The notes: generated by a model not told the origin, from the letters alone. A stretch of DNA of 64,000 bases from CAVSUZ01 sp963791885 (GCA_963791885.1 CAWBUL010000006.1:868001-932000), one strand, 5' to 3'; positions 17,030-26,871 are shown, counted from the stretch's first letter. Made by a program: numbers and translations.

Positions 17030-19131
17030 TGGCGATGGACTGTATCCGCGTCGGCGTCGATGTCGGCGGGACTTTACTGATTTCGTGCTCGTCGATGACC
17101 ATCGCAAGCTGATCTTCCTCGGCAAGCAACTCCACGACGCCGCGCGATCCGAGCAAGGCGATCATCGAGGGCATCCAGCACCACTCCTCGAGGAAGCCGG
17201 CGTCGAGGACGTCGGCCGGTTGACGAGATCGTTCATGGCACCACGCTCGTCACCAACACCGTCATCGAGCGCAAGGGCGCCAAGGTCGGCCTGATCACCA
17301 CCAAGGGATTCCGTGACGTCCTGGAGATGGGTCACGAAATTCGCTACGATCTTTATGACCTCTTCCTCGAAAAGCCGAAGCCGCTCGTGCCGCGCCATCT
17401 GCGCGCCGAGGCCGATGAGCGCATCGACGCGACTGGCGCGGTGCTGCGTCCGCTCGATAAGGATGCGCTCCGCGAGGCGGTCAATCGCCTCGTCGCGGAA
17501 GGGATCGAGGCACTCGCGATTTCCTTCCTGCACGCCTATCGCAACGACGCGCATGAGCGCGAGACGCTGGCGATCGTGAAACAGGATCATCCCGATCTGC
17601 CGGTGACGCTCGGCTCCGAGATCGCGCCGGAGATCCGTGAATATGAGCGCGGCAACACGGCGGCAGCGAACGCCTATGTGCAGCCGTTGATGCAGCGTTA
17701 TCTCGCGCGACTCGCCGATCAGCTCAAAGACCTCGGCCATCGCGGCAATCTGTCGATCATGCTTTCGGCCGGCGGGCTGACCACGATCGGCACCGCGTCG
17801 AAATTCCCTGTCCAGCTTATCAAATCCGGGCCGGCGGCCGGCGCGATCGCGGCGGCCCTCTATGCCAAGCTCACCGGCACGGACCACCTCATTTCCTTCG
17901 ACATGGGCGGCACCACAGCGAAGATGTGCCTGATAGAGCATGGTGCGCCTGAACATTCCAACGAATTCGAGGCGGGGCGCGTGAAGCGTTTTCGCAAAGG
18001 CTCCGGTCTGCCGTTGAAAGTGCCGGTGATCGACCTGATCGAGATCGGTGCCGGCGGCGGTTCCACTGCCTGGATCGACGGCATGGGCCTGCTGAAAGTT
18101 GGGCCGGAAAGCGCCGGATCGGAACCCGGCCCGGTCTGCTACCATCGCGGCGGTACCAGACCGCCGTAACCGATGCCGATCTGCTGCTCGGCTATCTCTC
18201 GCCCGACTTCTTCCTTGGCGGCGACATGGCGCTCGACATCGCGGCGGTCCGTGACGCGGTCAAGACCAAGATCGCCGGTCCGCTCGGCCTCGACGTCGCG
18301 CAGGCCGCCGCGGGCATCCATGCCATCGTCAATGAGAACATGGCCGCGGCCACGCGCATGTATATTGCTGAAAAGGGCCACGATCCCCGGCGCTACACCA
18401 TGGTCGCCTTCGGCGGCGCGGGTCCTGTCCACGCCTACGGCCTCGCCAAGCTTCTCAAGCTACGGCGGTTGATCTGCCCGCTCGGCGCCGGCGTGATGTC
18501 CGCACTCGGCTTCCTTGTCGCCGCACCTGCCGTCGATCTCGTGCGCAGCTACGTCACGCGGCTGGAAGCGGCGGACTGGTCGCTGGTGAACAGCTTCTTC
18601 GCAGAAATGGAGACGACCGCGATCGAACGCCTGGTCGAAGCCGGTGCCCGCCGTGAGGCAATCCGCTTCGAACGCCGCGCTGAAATGCGGCATGTCGGTC
18701 AGGGCTTCGAGATCAACGTCCCACTGCCCGACAGCACGTTGAACGCCGAGACGCTCGATAGCGTCCACGCCCTGTTCTTTACGAAATACGAGGAACTCTT
18801 TGGCCGCCGCATCGAAGGCGTGGGCATCGAGGCGCTCACCTGGCGGCTGCACGCCTCCGCGCCGCAATCGGAAGTGACCCTGAGTTTTGCCGGACAAAAG
18901 GCCGACACCGGAAAGCGCATCAAGGGCGAGCGGAAGGTTTACTTCCCGGAAACCGGCTATAGGCCGTGTCCGGTTTACAACCGCTACGCTCTGCGGCCCG
19001 GTGACACTTTCCGCGGCCCGGCGGTCGTGGAGGAACGGGAGTCCACCACGGTCATCGGCCCGGCTTCCATCGTGCAGGTCGACGAATTCCTCAACCTCGT
19101 CATCGACATCGACCAACCGAGCGAAGCCTGA
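17029..19131 (+). pseudogene. hyuA: Frameshifted hydantoinase A / oxoprolinase subunit
   Basis: Begins MAMDCIRVGVDVGG; one base is missing within the GGTFTD nucleotide-binding motif near 17072, since FTDFVLVDDH follows in another frame. Further shifts occur near 17150-17230. A long intact piece, 17327-18140, carries SILSAGG-type and SFDMGGTTAKMCLIE motifs of the actin-like ATPase fold; after one more shift near 18150 the C-terminus is intact (YTMVAFGGAGPVHAYGLAK to the stop). Repaired length would be about 690 residues, normal for HyuA. Together with HyuB it would have hydrolysed a cyclic amide with ATP. The same two-subunit family includes N-methylhydantoinase and caprolactamase. Confidence 0.88.
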
Positions 19132-19151
19132 TCGGGGCTGGAGATAGCGAC

Positions 19152-20107
19152 ATGGCACTTGAAACACCCGCCTATCTGTGGCTCGACGGCAAGATCGTGG
19201 GGTGGAAGGACGGCACGATCCACGTCGCGAGCGAAGCCATCGTCCGTGGCGCCAGCGTCTTTGAAGGCGTTCGCGCCTATGGCGGCGACGACGATCTATA
19301 TATCTTCAAGAACCAGGAGCATCTCGACCGTCTGCGCCAGTCCGCGAGGATCATGCGCATGAGCATTCCCTACAGCGACGCGGAACTGACTGCTGCCTTC
19401 AAGGAGTTGCTGCGCGTTAATCGCTTCCGCGACAACGTGCATTTTCGCCCGACCGTCTATTTCGGCGAAGGCAAGTCGAACCAGTTTGATCCCAGCGAGA
19501 TCAGGACTGGCATGTTCTGCATCGCCCATCGCCGGCCGCACGGCAAATCGGTGCTGGAGGGTGTGAAGAGCTGCACCAGCACCTGGCGTCGCAACGGCGA
19601 TCTGTCGACGCCCTCGCGCGTCAAGGCGGCCGGCAACTACCACAACAGCCGTCTTGCTCATGTGGAGGCGCGGCTCAACGGCTTTTCCTCGCCGTTGATG
19701 CTGAACGAACGCGGCAAGGTCTCGGAGGGTCCGTCCTCCTGCTTCATGATGATCCGCAACGGCACGGTCTTCACGCCACCCGTCACGGCGGACATTCTTA
19801 GAGCATCACGCGCCGGACGATCATCGATCTCTGCCGCGACGATCTCGGGCTCGAGGTAATCGAACGCGAGATCGACCGCACCGAGGTCTATATCGCCGAC
19901 GAGGCTTTCTTCTGCGGCAGCGGCGCGGAGGTCACACCGATGCTCTCGCTCGACCATTATCCACTCGGCGCGGGCGGGGTCGGTCGGATCAGCAAGCGCA
20001 TCCAGCAATACTATTTCGACGTGACAGCGGGCAGGGTCGTGAAATACCGGCACTGGCTCACCCCCGTCTACGCGGAGTCGTCTGCGGACATGCAGCGTGC
20101 CTCATGA
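19152..20107 (+). pseudogene. Branched-chain-type aminotransferase with one frameshift
   Basis: ATG at 19152 behind GGAGATAG. Residues 1-216 are intact: WLDGKIVGW, GASVFEGVRAYGGDDDLYIF, and the PLP lysine region RVKAAGNYHNSRLAHVEA, then NERGKVSEGPSSCFM. Near 19800 one base is missing, and the last 100 residues follow in another frame (ITRRTIIDLCRDDLGLEVIE to ADMQRAS). One base insertion would restore a 318-residue fold-type IV aminotransferase (BCAT or D-amino-acid type). It would move the amino group of the pathway amine or amino acid to a keto acid. Confidence 0.87.
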
Positions 20108-20215
20108 GCGAAGTGTAGGACCTCAACTGCCTCAGAGCCGAGGTGCGCGGCTGGGCGATGCTCGGATCAGCCGCCTATCACCGCGAACGCTATGCGATCT
20201 TGCACGTGTTCTGAT
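20104..20215 (+). pseudogene. Short remnant of a gene coupled to the aminotransferase
   Basis: ATG overlaps the aminotransferase stop (ATGA). The frame reads MSEV, an amber codon, then DLNCLRAEVRGW and about 20 more residues before a stop. It faintly resembles the N-terminus of an acyl-CoA dehydrogenase, but the piece is too short to be sure. It shows that the operon once continued and was cut by a deletion joining it to the convergent binding-protein gene. Confidence 0.35.
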
Positions 20216-21047
20216 CTACTGACGCAGCGCGACGGGCTGCGCGAATTCCGCCAGCCCGTATTTCGCGAAAATCCGGTTGAGTTCGCCATCCCGCTCGAGG
20301 ATCTGCGTCCCCTCCAGCACGGCCCGGCGCATTTCGGCATCGTCCTTGCGCATCGTGCTACCGATCACGAGGTCGGTCAGGATGGTGAAGCCGATCTCGA
20401 ACTCGAAATCATGACCGAGTGCGCGCTGCTTCGCCGTGATCGCACCGTCCATCACAAAATCGATGCGGCCATTTTCCAGTTCCCGCATGGCCGCTTCCTG
20501 ATCGACCGACGGCACATAGGTAATCGGCGGCCGTCCCCGCTGCGCGCAAGCCGCGCTCTGCTTCGCCACTTCCGCCGAGCTGACGCCGCCGACCGTATCG
20601 ACTCCGTCGTGCCGCACAGATCATCGAGTGCCCGAAGATGCTTCGGGTTTCCCTTCGGCACCAGCACGCTCTGGCCGCTGCGCATATAGGTCACGAAGTC
20701 GAGCGTCTGCGCACGCTCAGGCCGGTAGTTGACGTTGCCGATCATCACGTCAGTGGAGCCGGACATCACACTTTGCAGCAGGGCGGAAAACGGACCTTCA
20801 CATATCTATAATTCAGGCCCGCACATTTCATCACCGCCTCAATGATCTCGACCTCCGCCCCGGTCATGTGATCCAGCGCAGCTGGATCGGCATAGGCGAA
20901 GGGCGGCGAGGTGGTGACCGTGGCAATCTTCACGCCGGCGCTGGCATAATGCGGATATTTTTGCGCTGCCAGCTGCGGTTCGCATTGCTGCGCCCACGCA
21001 GCCCCGGACATGAACAGGGTGGCAACCATCAGAAGGCGAAGCAACAT
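20216..21047 (-). pseudogene. Frameshifted amino-acid-type ABC binding protein (second copy)
   Basis: Signal peptide MLLRLLMVATLFMSGAAWAQ, then CEPQLAAQKYPHYASAGVKI and MTGAEVEIIEAVMKCAGLNY up to a break near 20790. The second frame (SGSTDVMIGNVNYRPERAQT) breaks near 20610; the third (VGGVSSAEVAKQSAACAQRG) runs intact to VALRQ-TAG at 20216. Two indels separate it from a normal 275-residue family 3 binding protein. It is clearly paralogous to the copy at 12.3-13.1 kb (shared CEP, YPxYA, MKCAGL and ERDGEL-like features) and would have served the same transporter. Confidence 0.85.
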
Positions 21048-21115
21048 CGCGCGGTTCCGATCACGTCCAAAGAGGGCCGACCGAAGGTGCTTGATCCCGG
21101 GTCTCTCAGGAAACT

Positions 21116-21123
21116 AGTATACC
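21116..21123. promoter_or_regulatory. Putative GntR operator, binding protein / FAD oxidase divergent promoter
   Basis: AGTATACC within GGAAACTAGTATACCA, one base different over 16 from the site at 15308 read on the other strand. It is 35 bp before the oxidase start. Confidence 0.7.
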
Positions 21124-21157
21124 ATTCATCTCGATTACGCCAGAGGAAGTTCAGGGA

Positions 21158-22343
21158 ATGGGGCAGACAGACACCGCCGATGTCGTGATCGTTGGCGGCG
21201 GAATCGTCGGCTGCACTACTGCACAACCTCGCCCGGCAGGGCGTGCGCGTCATTCTGTTCGAGAAGGAGGACATCGCGCAGGAAGCATCGGGCCGAAACC
21301 GGGGCAATGTTCGTCTGCAATTGCGGGACCGGATCGAGCTGCCGATCGCGCGCGAGGCGATCGAGCTCTGGAAGCGCGCCGATGACGAGCTCGGCCTACA
21401 GACCGAATACCGTACAACGGGCAATCTCCTTGTGACCTACCACGACGAGATCGCCGCCGGTTTTGCGGCGGAAACGGAACGCCATCTCGGCCTCGGCATC
21501 GACGCGCGCGTCGTGCCCCGGGACGAACTCCGCGACCATGTGCCGGACATCTCGCCGGACATCGTCGCCGGCTTTCTCACGACCGAGGACGGGCACGTCA
21601 ATCCGCAGAAAGCCACCTGGGCCTTCGCGACGGCCGCCCGTCGCGCCAGCGCGGAGATCAGGACCGGCACCAGGGTCAACGCCTTTGTCATCGAAGGCGG
21701 CGCGGTGCGTGGCGTCATGACTGATCAGGGGCACGTCTCCACGCCGGTGGTGCTCAATGCCGGCGGCGTCCGTGCACCGGAACTCTTCGTCCTGCTGGGG
21801 ATCGCCATCCCGATAACGCCGGCCAAGCACCAGATCCTGGTGACCGCAAGACTGCCGCTGGTTACGAGGCCCTATCTGCGCTGCGCCGGCCCGCGCGTCA
21901 GCTTCTGCCAAACCGCCGAGGGCACGCTGCTGCTCGGCATGGGCCCGGCGCAATCCGTCGGTTTCGACACGTCGGTTTCGCGTGTGCACATGAGCAACGT
22001 CATGCGCGAAACCATCCGCCTCGTGCCGACGCTAGCCTCTGCGCGCGTGGTTCGCGCCTGGACCGGCTGGTTCGAGATGACGCCCGACGATCTGCCGATC
22101 ATTATGCAGATGCCGGACCAGAAGGGCCTCTATATCTGCGCCGGCTTCTCCGGCCACGGTTTCGCGCTGGCGCCCGCGATCGGCCGGCTGATGGCACATC
22201 TAATTCTCGACGGCGAAGCCACGCATCCGATCGACGCGCTCGGCCTCGATCAATTCACCATCGCTTCGGGCAAACCCCGCCAACGCGAAGCCGAAACCGT
22301 CATCTCCCGCCTCGGCCGATTGACGGCCCAAGGGCTGCATTGA
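21158..22343 (+). pseudogene. DadA-like FAD-dependent amino-acid oxidoreductase with one early frameshift
   Basis: ATG at 21158 opens ADVVIVGGGIVGC, the FAD Rossmann loop, but one base is off near 21220. The rest follows in the next frame as ARQGVRVILFEKEDIAQEAS and GRNRGNVRLQ to the end at 22343. The body matches the DadA/glycine oxidase/HcnC group (HVNPQKATWAFATAA; WTGWFEMTPDDLPIIMQMP; GLYICAGFSGHGFALAPAIG). Without the shift the protein would be about 394 residues. It may be the catalytic partner of the HcnA/HcnB-like pair coded convergently at 23.4-25.1 kb, oxidising an amino or imino acid and passing electrons to the respiratory chain. A 13-bp tandem repeat follows the stop. Confidence 0.82.
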
Positions 22344-22372
22344 GTGTCTGCATTGAGTGGTTGCACTGAGGT
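22335..22372 (+). repeat. 13-bp tandem repeat over a stop codon
   Basis: CTGCATTGAGTGT (22335-22347) is repeated as CTGCATTGAGTGG (22348-22360) and, less well, as TTGCACTGAGGT. It duplicates the oxidase stop codon and its context, just before the next start codon. Confidence 0.7.
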
Positions 22373-22376
22373 CCCA

Positions 22377-23357
22377 ATGGTTCTCGTTTTGAGCAGACAG
22401 GACGTCGCGGAGCTGGTGAGCATGCCGGCTCTGGTCGAGGCTGTGGAGAAAGGGCTGATCGAGGTGTCCGCCGGCACTGCGATCAACCCGAACCGGCTAC
22501 GGGTCTTCGTGCCTGAACACCAGGCGATGATGGCCTGCATGCCGGCCTATCTGGGTCAGGCCAACGCGCTGGGGGCCAAAATCGTCTCGAGCTCGAGCCG
22601 CAAGCCCGCGCCCGGCGAGCCCCGCCCGATGTCGGCCCTTACAGTGCTCGCAGACACCAACGGAAAATTCCTGTCGATCATGTGCGGCACCCATCTCGGC
22701 GCGCTGCGAACAGCGGCGGCCTCGGCGGTGGCCATTCGCCATCTCGCGACGAAAGATGCCTCCAGCATGGCCATCATCGGCTGCGGCGTGCAGGGGCGTG
22801 CGGAACTCGCGGGCGCGCTTGCAGTCAGGAAGATCGACCAGGTCTTCGCCTTCGACACCGATCCAGCGAAGGCCAAGCATTTCCGCGCAAGCATGACGGA
22901 ACGCTACGGCATCGCGATCCGAATCGAGACCAGCGCCGAGACCGCTGTCGCCCAAGCGGACATCGTTGCCCTTGCAACCACATCACCGAGCCCGGTCGCG
23001 GCCGCCGACGCCTACCGGCCGGGCGCGCATATCAACGCCGTCGGCGCACACACGCCGAAAACCCGTGGACTCGACAGCGACATCGTCGCGCGCGCGCGCC
23101 TGTTCGTTGAATCCCACTCCGCTATCCTCGCCGAGGCCGGCGACGTCATCATCCCGATCGAGGAAGGCCGCATCGACGCCGCGCACATTATCGGTGAGCT
23201 CGGCGAGGTCGCCGCCGGGAACCTCGCCGGACGGACAAGCCCCGACGAGATCACCATCTTCAAATCGACCGGCATCGCTGTTGAGGACGTGGTTGCCGCC
23301 AGGCTGATCTACGAAGCGGCAATCGCGCGGGGTCTCGGCACCGCGATCGAGATGTAG
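22377..23357 (+). CDS. Ornithine cyclodeaminase / mu-crystallin family protein
   Basis: ATG at 22377 is preferred, with GAGGT six bases before it, over a GTG at 22344. 326 residues. The NAD-binding segment MAIIGCGVQGRAELAGALAV begins near residue 130, preceded by the family stretch GTHLGALRTAAASAVAIRHL. Members act as ornithine cyclodeaminase, alanine dehydrogenase or reductase of cyclic imines such as delta1-pyrroline-2-carboxylate. Beside an amino/imino-acid oxidase gene the imine reductase role is attractive, but the substrate cannot be read from sequence. It is intact, unlike most of the genes to its left, and ends one base before the convergent oxidoreductase gene. Confidence 0.88.
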   Translation: MVLVLSRQDVAELVSMPALVEAVEKGLIEVSAGTAINPNRLRVFVPEHQAMMACMPAYLGQANALGAKIVSSSSRKPAPGEPRPMSALTVLADTNGKFLSIMCGTHLGALRTAAASAVAIRHLATKDASSMAIIGCGVQGRAELAGALAVRKIDQVFAFDTDPAKAKHFRASMTERYGIAIRIETSAETAVAQADIVALATTSPSPVAAADAYRPGAHINAVGAHTPKTRGLDSDIVARARLFVESHSAILAEAGDVIIPIEEGRIDAAHIIGELGEVAAGNLAGRTSPDEITIFKSTGIAVEDVVAARLIYEAAIARGLGTAIEM

Positions 23358-23358
23358 G

Positions 23359-24771
23359 TCACCACTCGGCGACGGGTTCGGCCAGAGCCTCCAGCGACAT
23401 GGGCTTCACCTGGTTGCGCGGCGTATCGCGGCCGATGGACGACGGCGCACGCGCGCTCGCTTCTGCCGCAATCCGCACCACCGTCGCCTCGCAGATCCGC
23501 CCCTGGCACTGACCCATGCCTGCGCGGCTGCATTGCTTGATGGCGCGCAGGCTGCCGTCCCACTCAGCCGCCAGCGCGCGGATGTCGTCGGCGGTCACCT
23601 CCTCACAGCGGCAGACCACCGTCTCGGGCGTCACCATGTCGTACAGCCCGGCGCGCAGCGCGAAAGTCCGCTTGAGGTGATCCGCGAAGGATTGATGCTG
23701 CGCCCGGTCGCGCATCGGTTGGCGCAGCTGTTCCGCGCGCCTCGCCTCGTTGATCAGGCCGAGATCCGAGACAGCATTAAGTCCAGCGATCCTCCCCTCC
23801 GCCACGGCCACGCGATGGCCGGCGATGCCGGTGATCTCACCCGCGACGAAGACCGAAGCGATGCTCGACCGCTGATCCGAATCGCACTCCACCACCCAGC
23901 AATCGCCGGCCGCATCCCAGCGCGTGTCGCATCCGAGCAGCCTGGGAATTTGCAGGCTCGGGATGAAACCATAATTCACCAGCACGGCATCGGCGGCGAC
24001 GGTCCGGCGTCCGTCGGCGAGCGGACGGCCGGATTGGTCCAGACCGGCCACAATCGCCTCCTCAACTTTGCCATCTCCCCGCGCCTCAACCACCGCCTGT
24101 CCGTAGCGCAGCGGAATGCGGCGGGAGAGGAGCGTCGCGAAATAGCTGAGCGCCTCGTACAGCGTGTCCGGATGGCGCCAGGGCTGGGGGAAGCGGCGGA
24201 AGAAATCCCGTGCCGGCAGCGCCTCGAGGATCTCGACGATCTCGGCGCCCGCTTTCAAAAGCTGCGTTGAGACGGGAAGCTGAAACGGCCCGGTACCCGA
24301 CATCAGGATGCGCCGGCCCGGCAGTACGAACTGCGCTTTCAGCAGTGTTTGCGCGGCCCCCGCCGTGGTCACGCCCGGCAGCGTCCAGCCCGGGAAAGGG
24401 ATGGGGCGTTCATAGGCCCCCGTCGCGACGATCAAGCGCTGACTGACCAGCCGTTCGCACTGATTGTCGCACTCGATCTCCAGCACGCCTTCGTCGAAGA
24501 CGCCCCAAACCAGTGTGCCGGTGCGAAGGGTGATCTTGGGTTCTGCGGCGACCTCGGCGATCAGCGTGCGGCCGGCCGCGAAACTCTTGCCCAGCACCGC
24601 TTCGTTCACGCGCCCGAAATGCGCCTGCGGCTGACGGAAATACTGGCCGCCGGGCTTGCTGTATTCGTCAATAACAGTGACGCGTGCGCCCGCTTTCGCT
24701 GCTTCCATCGCAGCCGAAAGACCGGCTGGGCCGGCACCGACGACCGCAACGTCCGTTTCGATGATGTTCAT
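23359..24771 (-). CDS. HcnB-type FAD/[2Fe-2S] dehydrogenase subunit (opine/hydroxyproline dehydrogenase-like)
   Basis: The start at 24771 overlaps the upstream stop (ATGA), so translation is coupled. 470 residues: N-terminal VVGAGPAGLSAAMEAAKAGA binds FAD; GARVTVIDEYSKPGGQYFRQ; central LIVATGAYERPIPFPGWTLP is typical of the HcnB/OoxA group; RRILMSGTGP is a second nucleotide site. The C-terminus is a BFD-like iron-sulphur domain with CRC, then QC, QC and IC cysteines in VCRCEEVTADDI and QCSRAGMGQCQGRIC. Relatives oxidise opines, D-hydroxyproline or glycine as part of membrane-linked heteromers that also need a small [2Fe-2S] subunit (the gene just upstream) and a DadA-like subunit (the frameshifted gene at 21.2 kb). 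Confidence 0.9.
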   Translation of the reverse strand: MNIIETDVAVVGAGPAGLSAAMEAAKAGARVTVIDEYSKPGGQYFRQPQAHFGRVNEAVLGKSFAAGRTLIAEVAAEPKITLRTGTLVWGVFDEGVLEIECDNQCERLVSQRLIVATGAYERPIPFPGWTLPGVTTAGAAQTLLKAQFVLPGRRILMSGTGPFQLPVSTQLLKAGAEIVEILEALPARDFFRRFPQPWRHPDTLYEALSYFATLLSRRIPLRYGQAVVEARGDGKVEEAIVAGLDQSGRPLADGRRTVAADAVLVNYGFIPSLQIPRLLGCDTRWDAAGDCWVVECDSDQRSSIASVFVAGEITGIAGHRVAVAEGRIAGLNAVSDLGLINEARRAEQLRQPMRDRAQHQSFADHLKRTFALRAGLYDMVTPETVVCRCEEVTADDIRALAAEWDGSLRAIKQCSRAGMGQCQGRICEATVVRIAAEASARAPSSIGRDTPRNQVKPMSLEALAEPVAEW

Positions 24772-25091
24772 TCCCGGCCCACTCGCCAATCGGCTTCATC
24801 CTGTGTCGCCACATGAATGCCGGGCTTCGCCTCGGTCAGGCAGGCGCGCAGATGCGGCCGTCCGTCCACCACGACGAGGCAATCGAAGCAGACCCCCATC
24901 CCACAAAAGATCCCGCGCGGCGCGCCCGATTTTGCCGTGCGCCGCAGCGTCCTTATGCCGGCCGCCAGCAACGCGGCGGCGATCGTCTCCCCGGGGAAGG
25001 CCTGGATTGGCCGCGAATCCAGCGTGAAGGTCAAGGACTCGCCGCGGACGACGCTCCGCTCCACGCGGTTGGAAACTCGATCCGCTGCCAC
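24768..25091 (-). CDS. HcnA-type small [2Fe-2S] ferredoxin-like subunit
   Basis: 107 residues from GTG at 25091, placed by GAGGG just upstream and by family length. The cysteine pattern CGMGVCFDC followed by a fourth Cys twelve residues on (LRAC) binds a plant-type [2Fe-2S] cluster. SLTFTLDSRPIQAFPGETIA is the family N-terminus. The product should carry electrons within the dehydrogenase complex with its downstream neighbour. Its promoter region is shared with the divergent thiolase gene and contains the GntR-regulon motif 29 bp upstream of the start. Confidence 0.9.
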   Translation of the reverse strand: MAADRVSNRVERSVVRGESLTFTLDSRPIQAFPGETIAAALLAAGIRTLRRTAKSGAPRGIFCGMGVCFDCLVVVDGRPHLRACLTEAKPGIHVATQDEADWRVGRE

Positions 25092-25119
25092 GGCACCCTC
25101 TGCCAAGTGAGTTGATACC

Positions 25120-25127
25120 AGTATACT
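25120..25127. promoter_or_regulatory. Putative GntR operator, HcnA-like / thiolase divergent promoter
   Basis: AGTATACT within TGATACCAGTATACTA, a full-length match to the regulon motif midway between the two divergent genes. Confidence 0.7.
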
Positions 25128-25206
25128 AGTTGTGTTATTTGCGACGCTCAAGCGGCCGGCGCCGGACGCCGACACCCGCTCCGGAACGGTAGAGGCGGCG
25201 ACCAAC

Positions 25207-26358
25207 ATGACGGATTTAAGTGGAAAGGCGGCCGTCGTCGGCATCGCCGAGTCGGATGCGATCGGCGTCTTGCCGAACAAGTCGACGCTGCAGCTCGTCG
25301 CCGAGGCTTCGCTCAACGCGCTCGATGATGCTGGCCTCGCGGTGCGAGATGTCGATGCGGTGTTCACGGCGGGGTGGCGACCGACCGAGGTTGCGGAATA
25401 TCTCGGTATCGCTCCGAAGTATTTTGACGGCACGCAGGTCGGCGGCTCGTCCTATGTCATCCATCTCGGCCACGCCGCGACCGCGATCGCCAACGGGTTG
25501 TGCGAGGTCGCGTTGATCGTGCACGGCGAAAGCGGTCGCTCCCGTGTCGGGATGTTTCCCGAAGGCGGCGGGCCGCAGCTTCCCGCCGGCCAGTTCGAAG
25601 CGCCTTACGGGCTTCCCGGCGCAGTGGGCGCCTACGCGATGGCCTGCTCGCGCCACATGCACGAATTCGGCACGACGCATGAACAGCTAGCGGAAATCGC
25701 GGTCGCCACGCGGAAATGGGCGGCCATGAACCCGAAGGCCTTCGCGCGCGAGCCGCTTACCATCGACGATGTCCTCAACGCGCCGACGATCTGCTGGCCG
25801 TTCGGCAAGCTCGATTGCTGTCTCGTCACCGATGCTGCGGGTGCCGCCATCGTCACCTCGCTGAAGCGCGCACGGGATTGCCGCATGAAGCCGATCCGCG
25901 TCCTCGGCTTCGGCGAGGGTCTTGATCATCAGATGATCAGCGAGATGCCGAGCTACGTGCATGGCCCAGGCCGCATCTCCGGCCCCCCGGCCTTCGCCAT
26001 GGCTGGGGTATCGCACACCGACATCGATGTTGCGCAGATCTACGACAGCTTCACCTACACCGTGCTGCTGACGCTCGAGGATCTCGGTTTTTGCAAGAAG
26101 GGCGAAGGCGGGTTCTTCGTTTCTGGACAGCGCACCGCACCGGGCGGCGACTTCCCGCTCAACACCAGCGGCGGCGGCTTGTCCTACACGCATCCTGGCA
26201 TGTTCGGCATCTTCACGATCATCGAAGCCGTCCGTCAGCTTCGTCACGAGTACGCCGATCAAGGATCGCGCCAGGTCGTCGACGCCGTGATCGGTCTGAT
26301 CCACGGCACGGGCGGCCGGCTCTCTGCCACCGGCACCGCCATCCTTGGGAGAGACTGA
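25207..26358 (+). CDS. Thiolase-fold protein (SCP-x / lipid-transfer-type acetyl-CoA acyltransferase)
   Basis: 383 residues from ATG at 25207. Thiolase-like landmarks: STLQLVAEASLNALDDAGLA, ALIVHGESGR, CCLVTDAAGAAIV, DIDVAQIYDSFTYTVLLTLE, and GGGLSYTHPGMFG. The usual N-terminal catalytic Cys region reads VGGSSYVIHLGHAA, so the nucleophile Cys of classical thiolases is replaced by Ser here, as in many members of this non-classical group. These proteins normally work with a DUF35 OB-fold partner, coded immediately downstream. Likely role: C-C cleavage or retro-aldol release of acetyl- or propionyl-CoA late in the pathway. It leads a three-gene cassette. Confidence 0.88.
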   Translation: MTDLSGKAAVVGIAESDAIGVLPNKSTLQLVAEASLNALDDAGLAVRDVDAVFTAGWRPTEVAEYLGIAPKYFDGTQVGGSSYVIHLGHAATAIANGLCEVALIVHGESGRSRVGMFPEGGGPQLPAGQFEAPYGLPGAVGAYAMACSRHMHEFGTTHEQLAEIAVATRKWAAMNPKAFAREPLTIDDVLNAPTICWPFGKLDCCLVTDAAGAAIVTSLKRARDCRMKPIRVLGFGEGLDHQMISEMPSYVHGPGRISGPPAFAMAGVSHTDIDVAQIYDSFTYTVLLTLEDLGFCKKGEGGFFVSGQRTAPGGDFPLNTSGGGLSYTHPGMFGIFTIIEAVRQLRHEYADQGSRQVVDAVIGLIHGTGGRLSATGTAILGRD

Positions 26359-26360
26359 CC

Positions 26361-26771
26361 ATGGCCTATGACAAGCCCCTGCCGGTCCCCGATCCGGTGA
26401 CGAAGCCGTACTGGGACGGGCTGAAATCGCACGAATTGCGTGTCCAACGCTGCGAGGATTGCCGGCAGGCCGTCTTCTATCCCCGCGTCGTCTGCCCGTA
26501 TTGCGGCTCGCGCAAGCTCGAATGGATTACTTGCTCGGGCAAGGGCACGGTGCACGCCTTCACCATCGCCCATCGCGGCACGCCCGCCGCCTTCAAGAGC
26601 AGCGCGCCCTATCTCGTCGCGATGGTGGAACTCGAGGAAGGCGCGCGTATGATGACCAATCTCGTCGGCGTCGATCCCTCGCCGGAGGCGGTCCGCATCG
26701 GGATGCCGGTCGAGGTCGTATTCGACGATGTTACCGACGCGGTCACGCTCGCCAAGTTCCGCCCGCGCTGA
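26361..26771 (+). CDS. DUF35 zinc-ribbon/OB-fold acyl-CoA-binding partner protein
   Basis: 136 residues; ATG at 26361, three bases after the thiolase stop. A rubredoxin-like zinc ribbon (RCEDCRQAVFYPRVVCPYCG, residues about 30-50) is followed by an OB-fold (GKGTVHAFTIAHRGTPAAFK). Such proteins form complexes with thiolase-like partners in steroid side-chain and other CoA-thioester catabolism. The tight gene pairing supports this. Confidence 0.9.
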   Translation: MAYDKPLPVPDPVTKPYWDGLKSHELRVQRCEDCRQAVFYPRVVCPYCGSRKLEWITCSGKGTVHAFTIAHRGTPAAFKSSAPYLVAMVELEEGARMMTNLVGVDPSPEAVRIGMPVEVVFDDVTDAVTLAKFRPR

Positions 26772-26871
26772 TGCGCATCGCCGTCTCGACAGTCGCCACA
26801 AAAGCGCGCCACTTACTATCGAAGAACGCTGTCGCGTGACGGATGCTTCCGACCCTCAGACCGAAGAGCGC

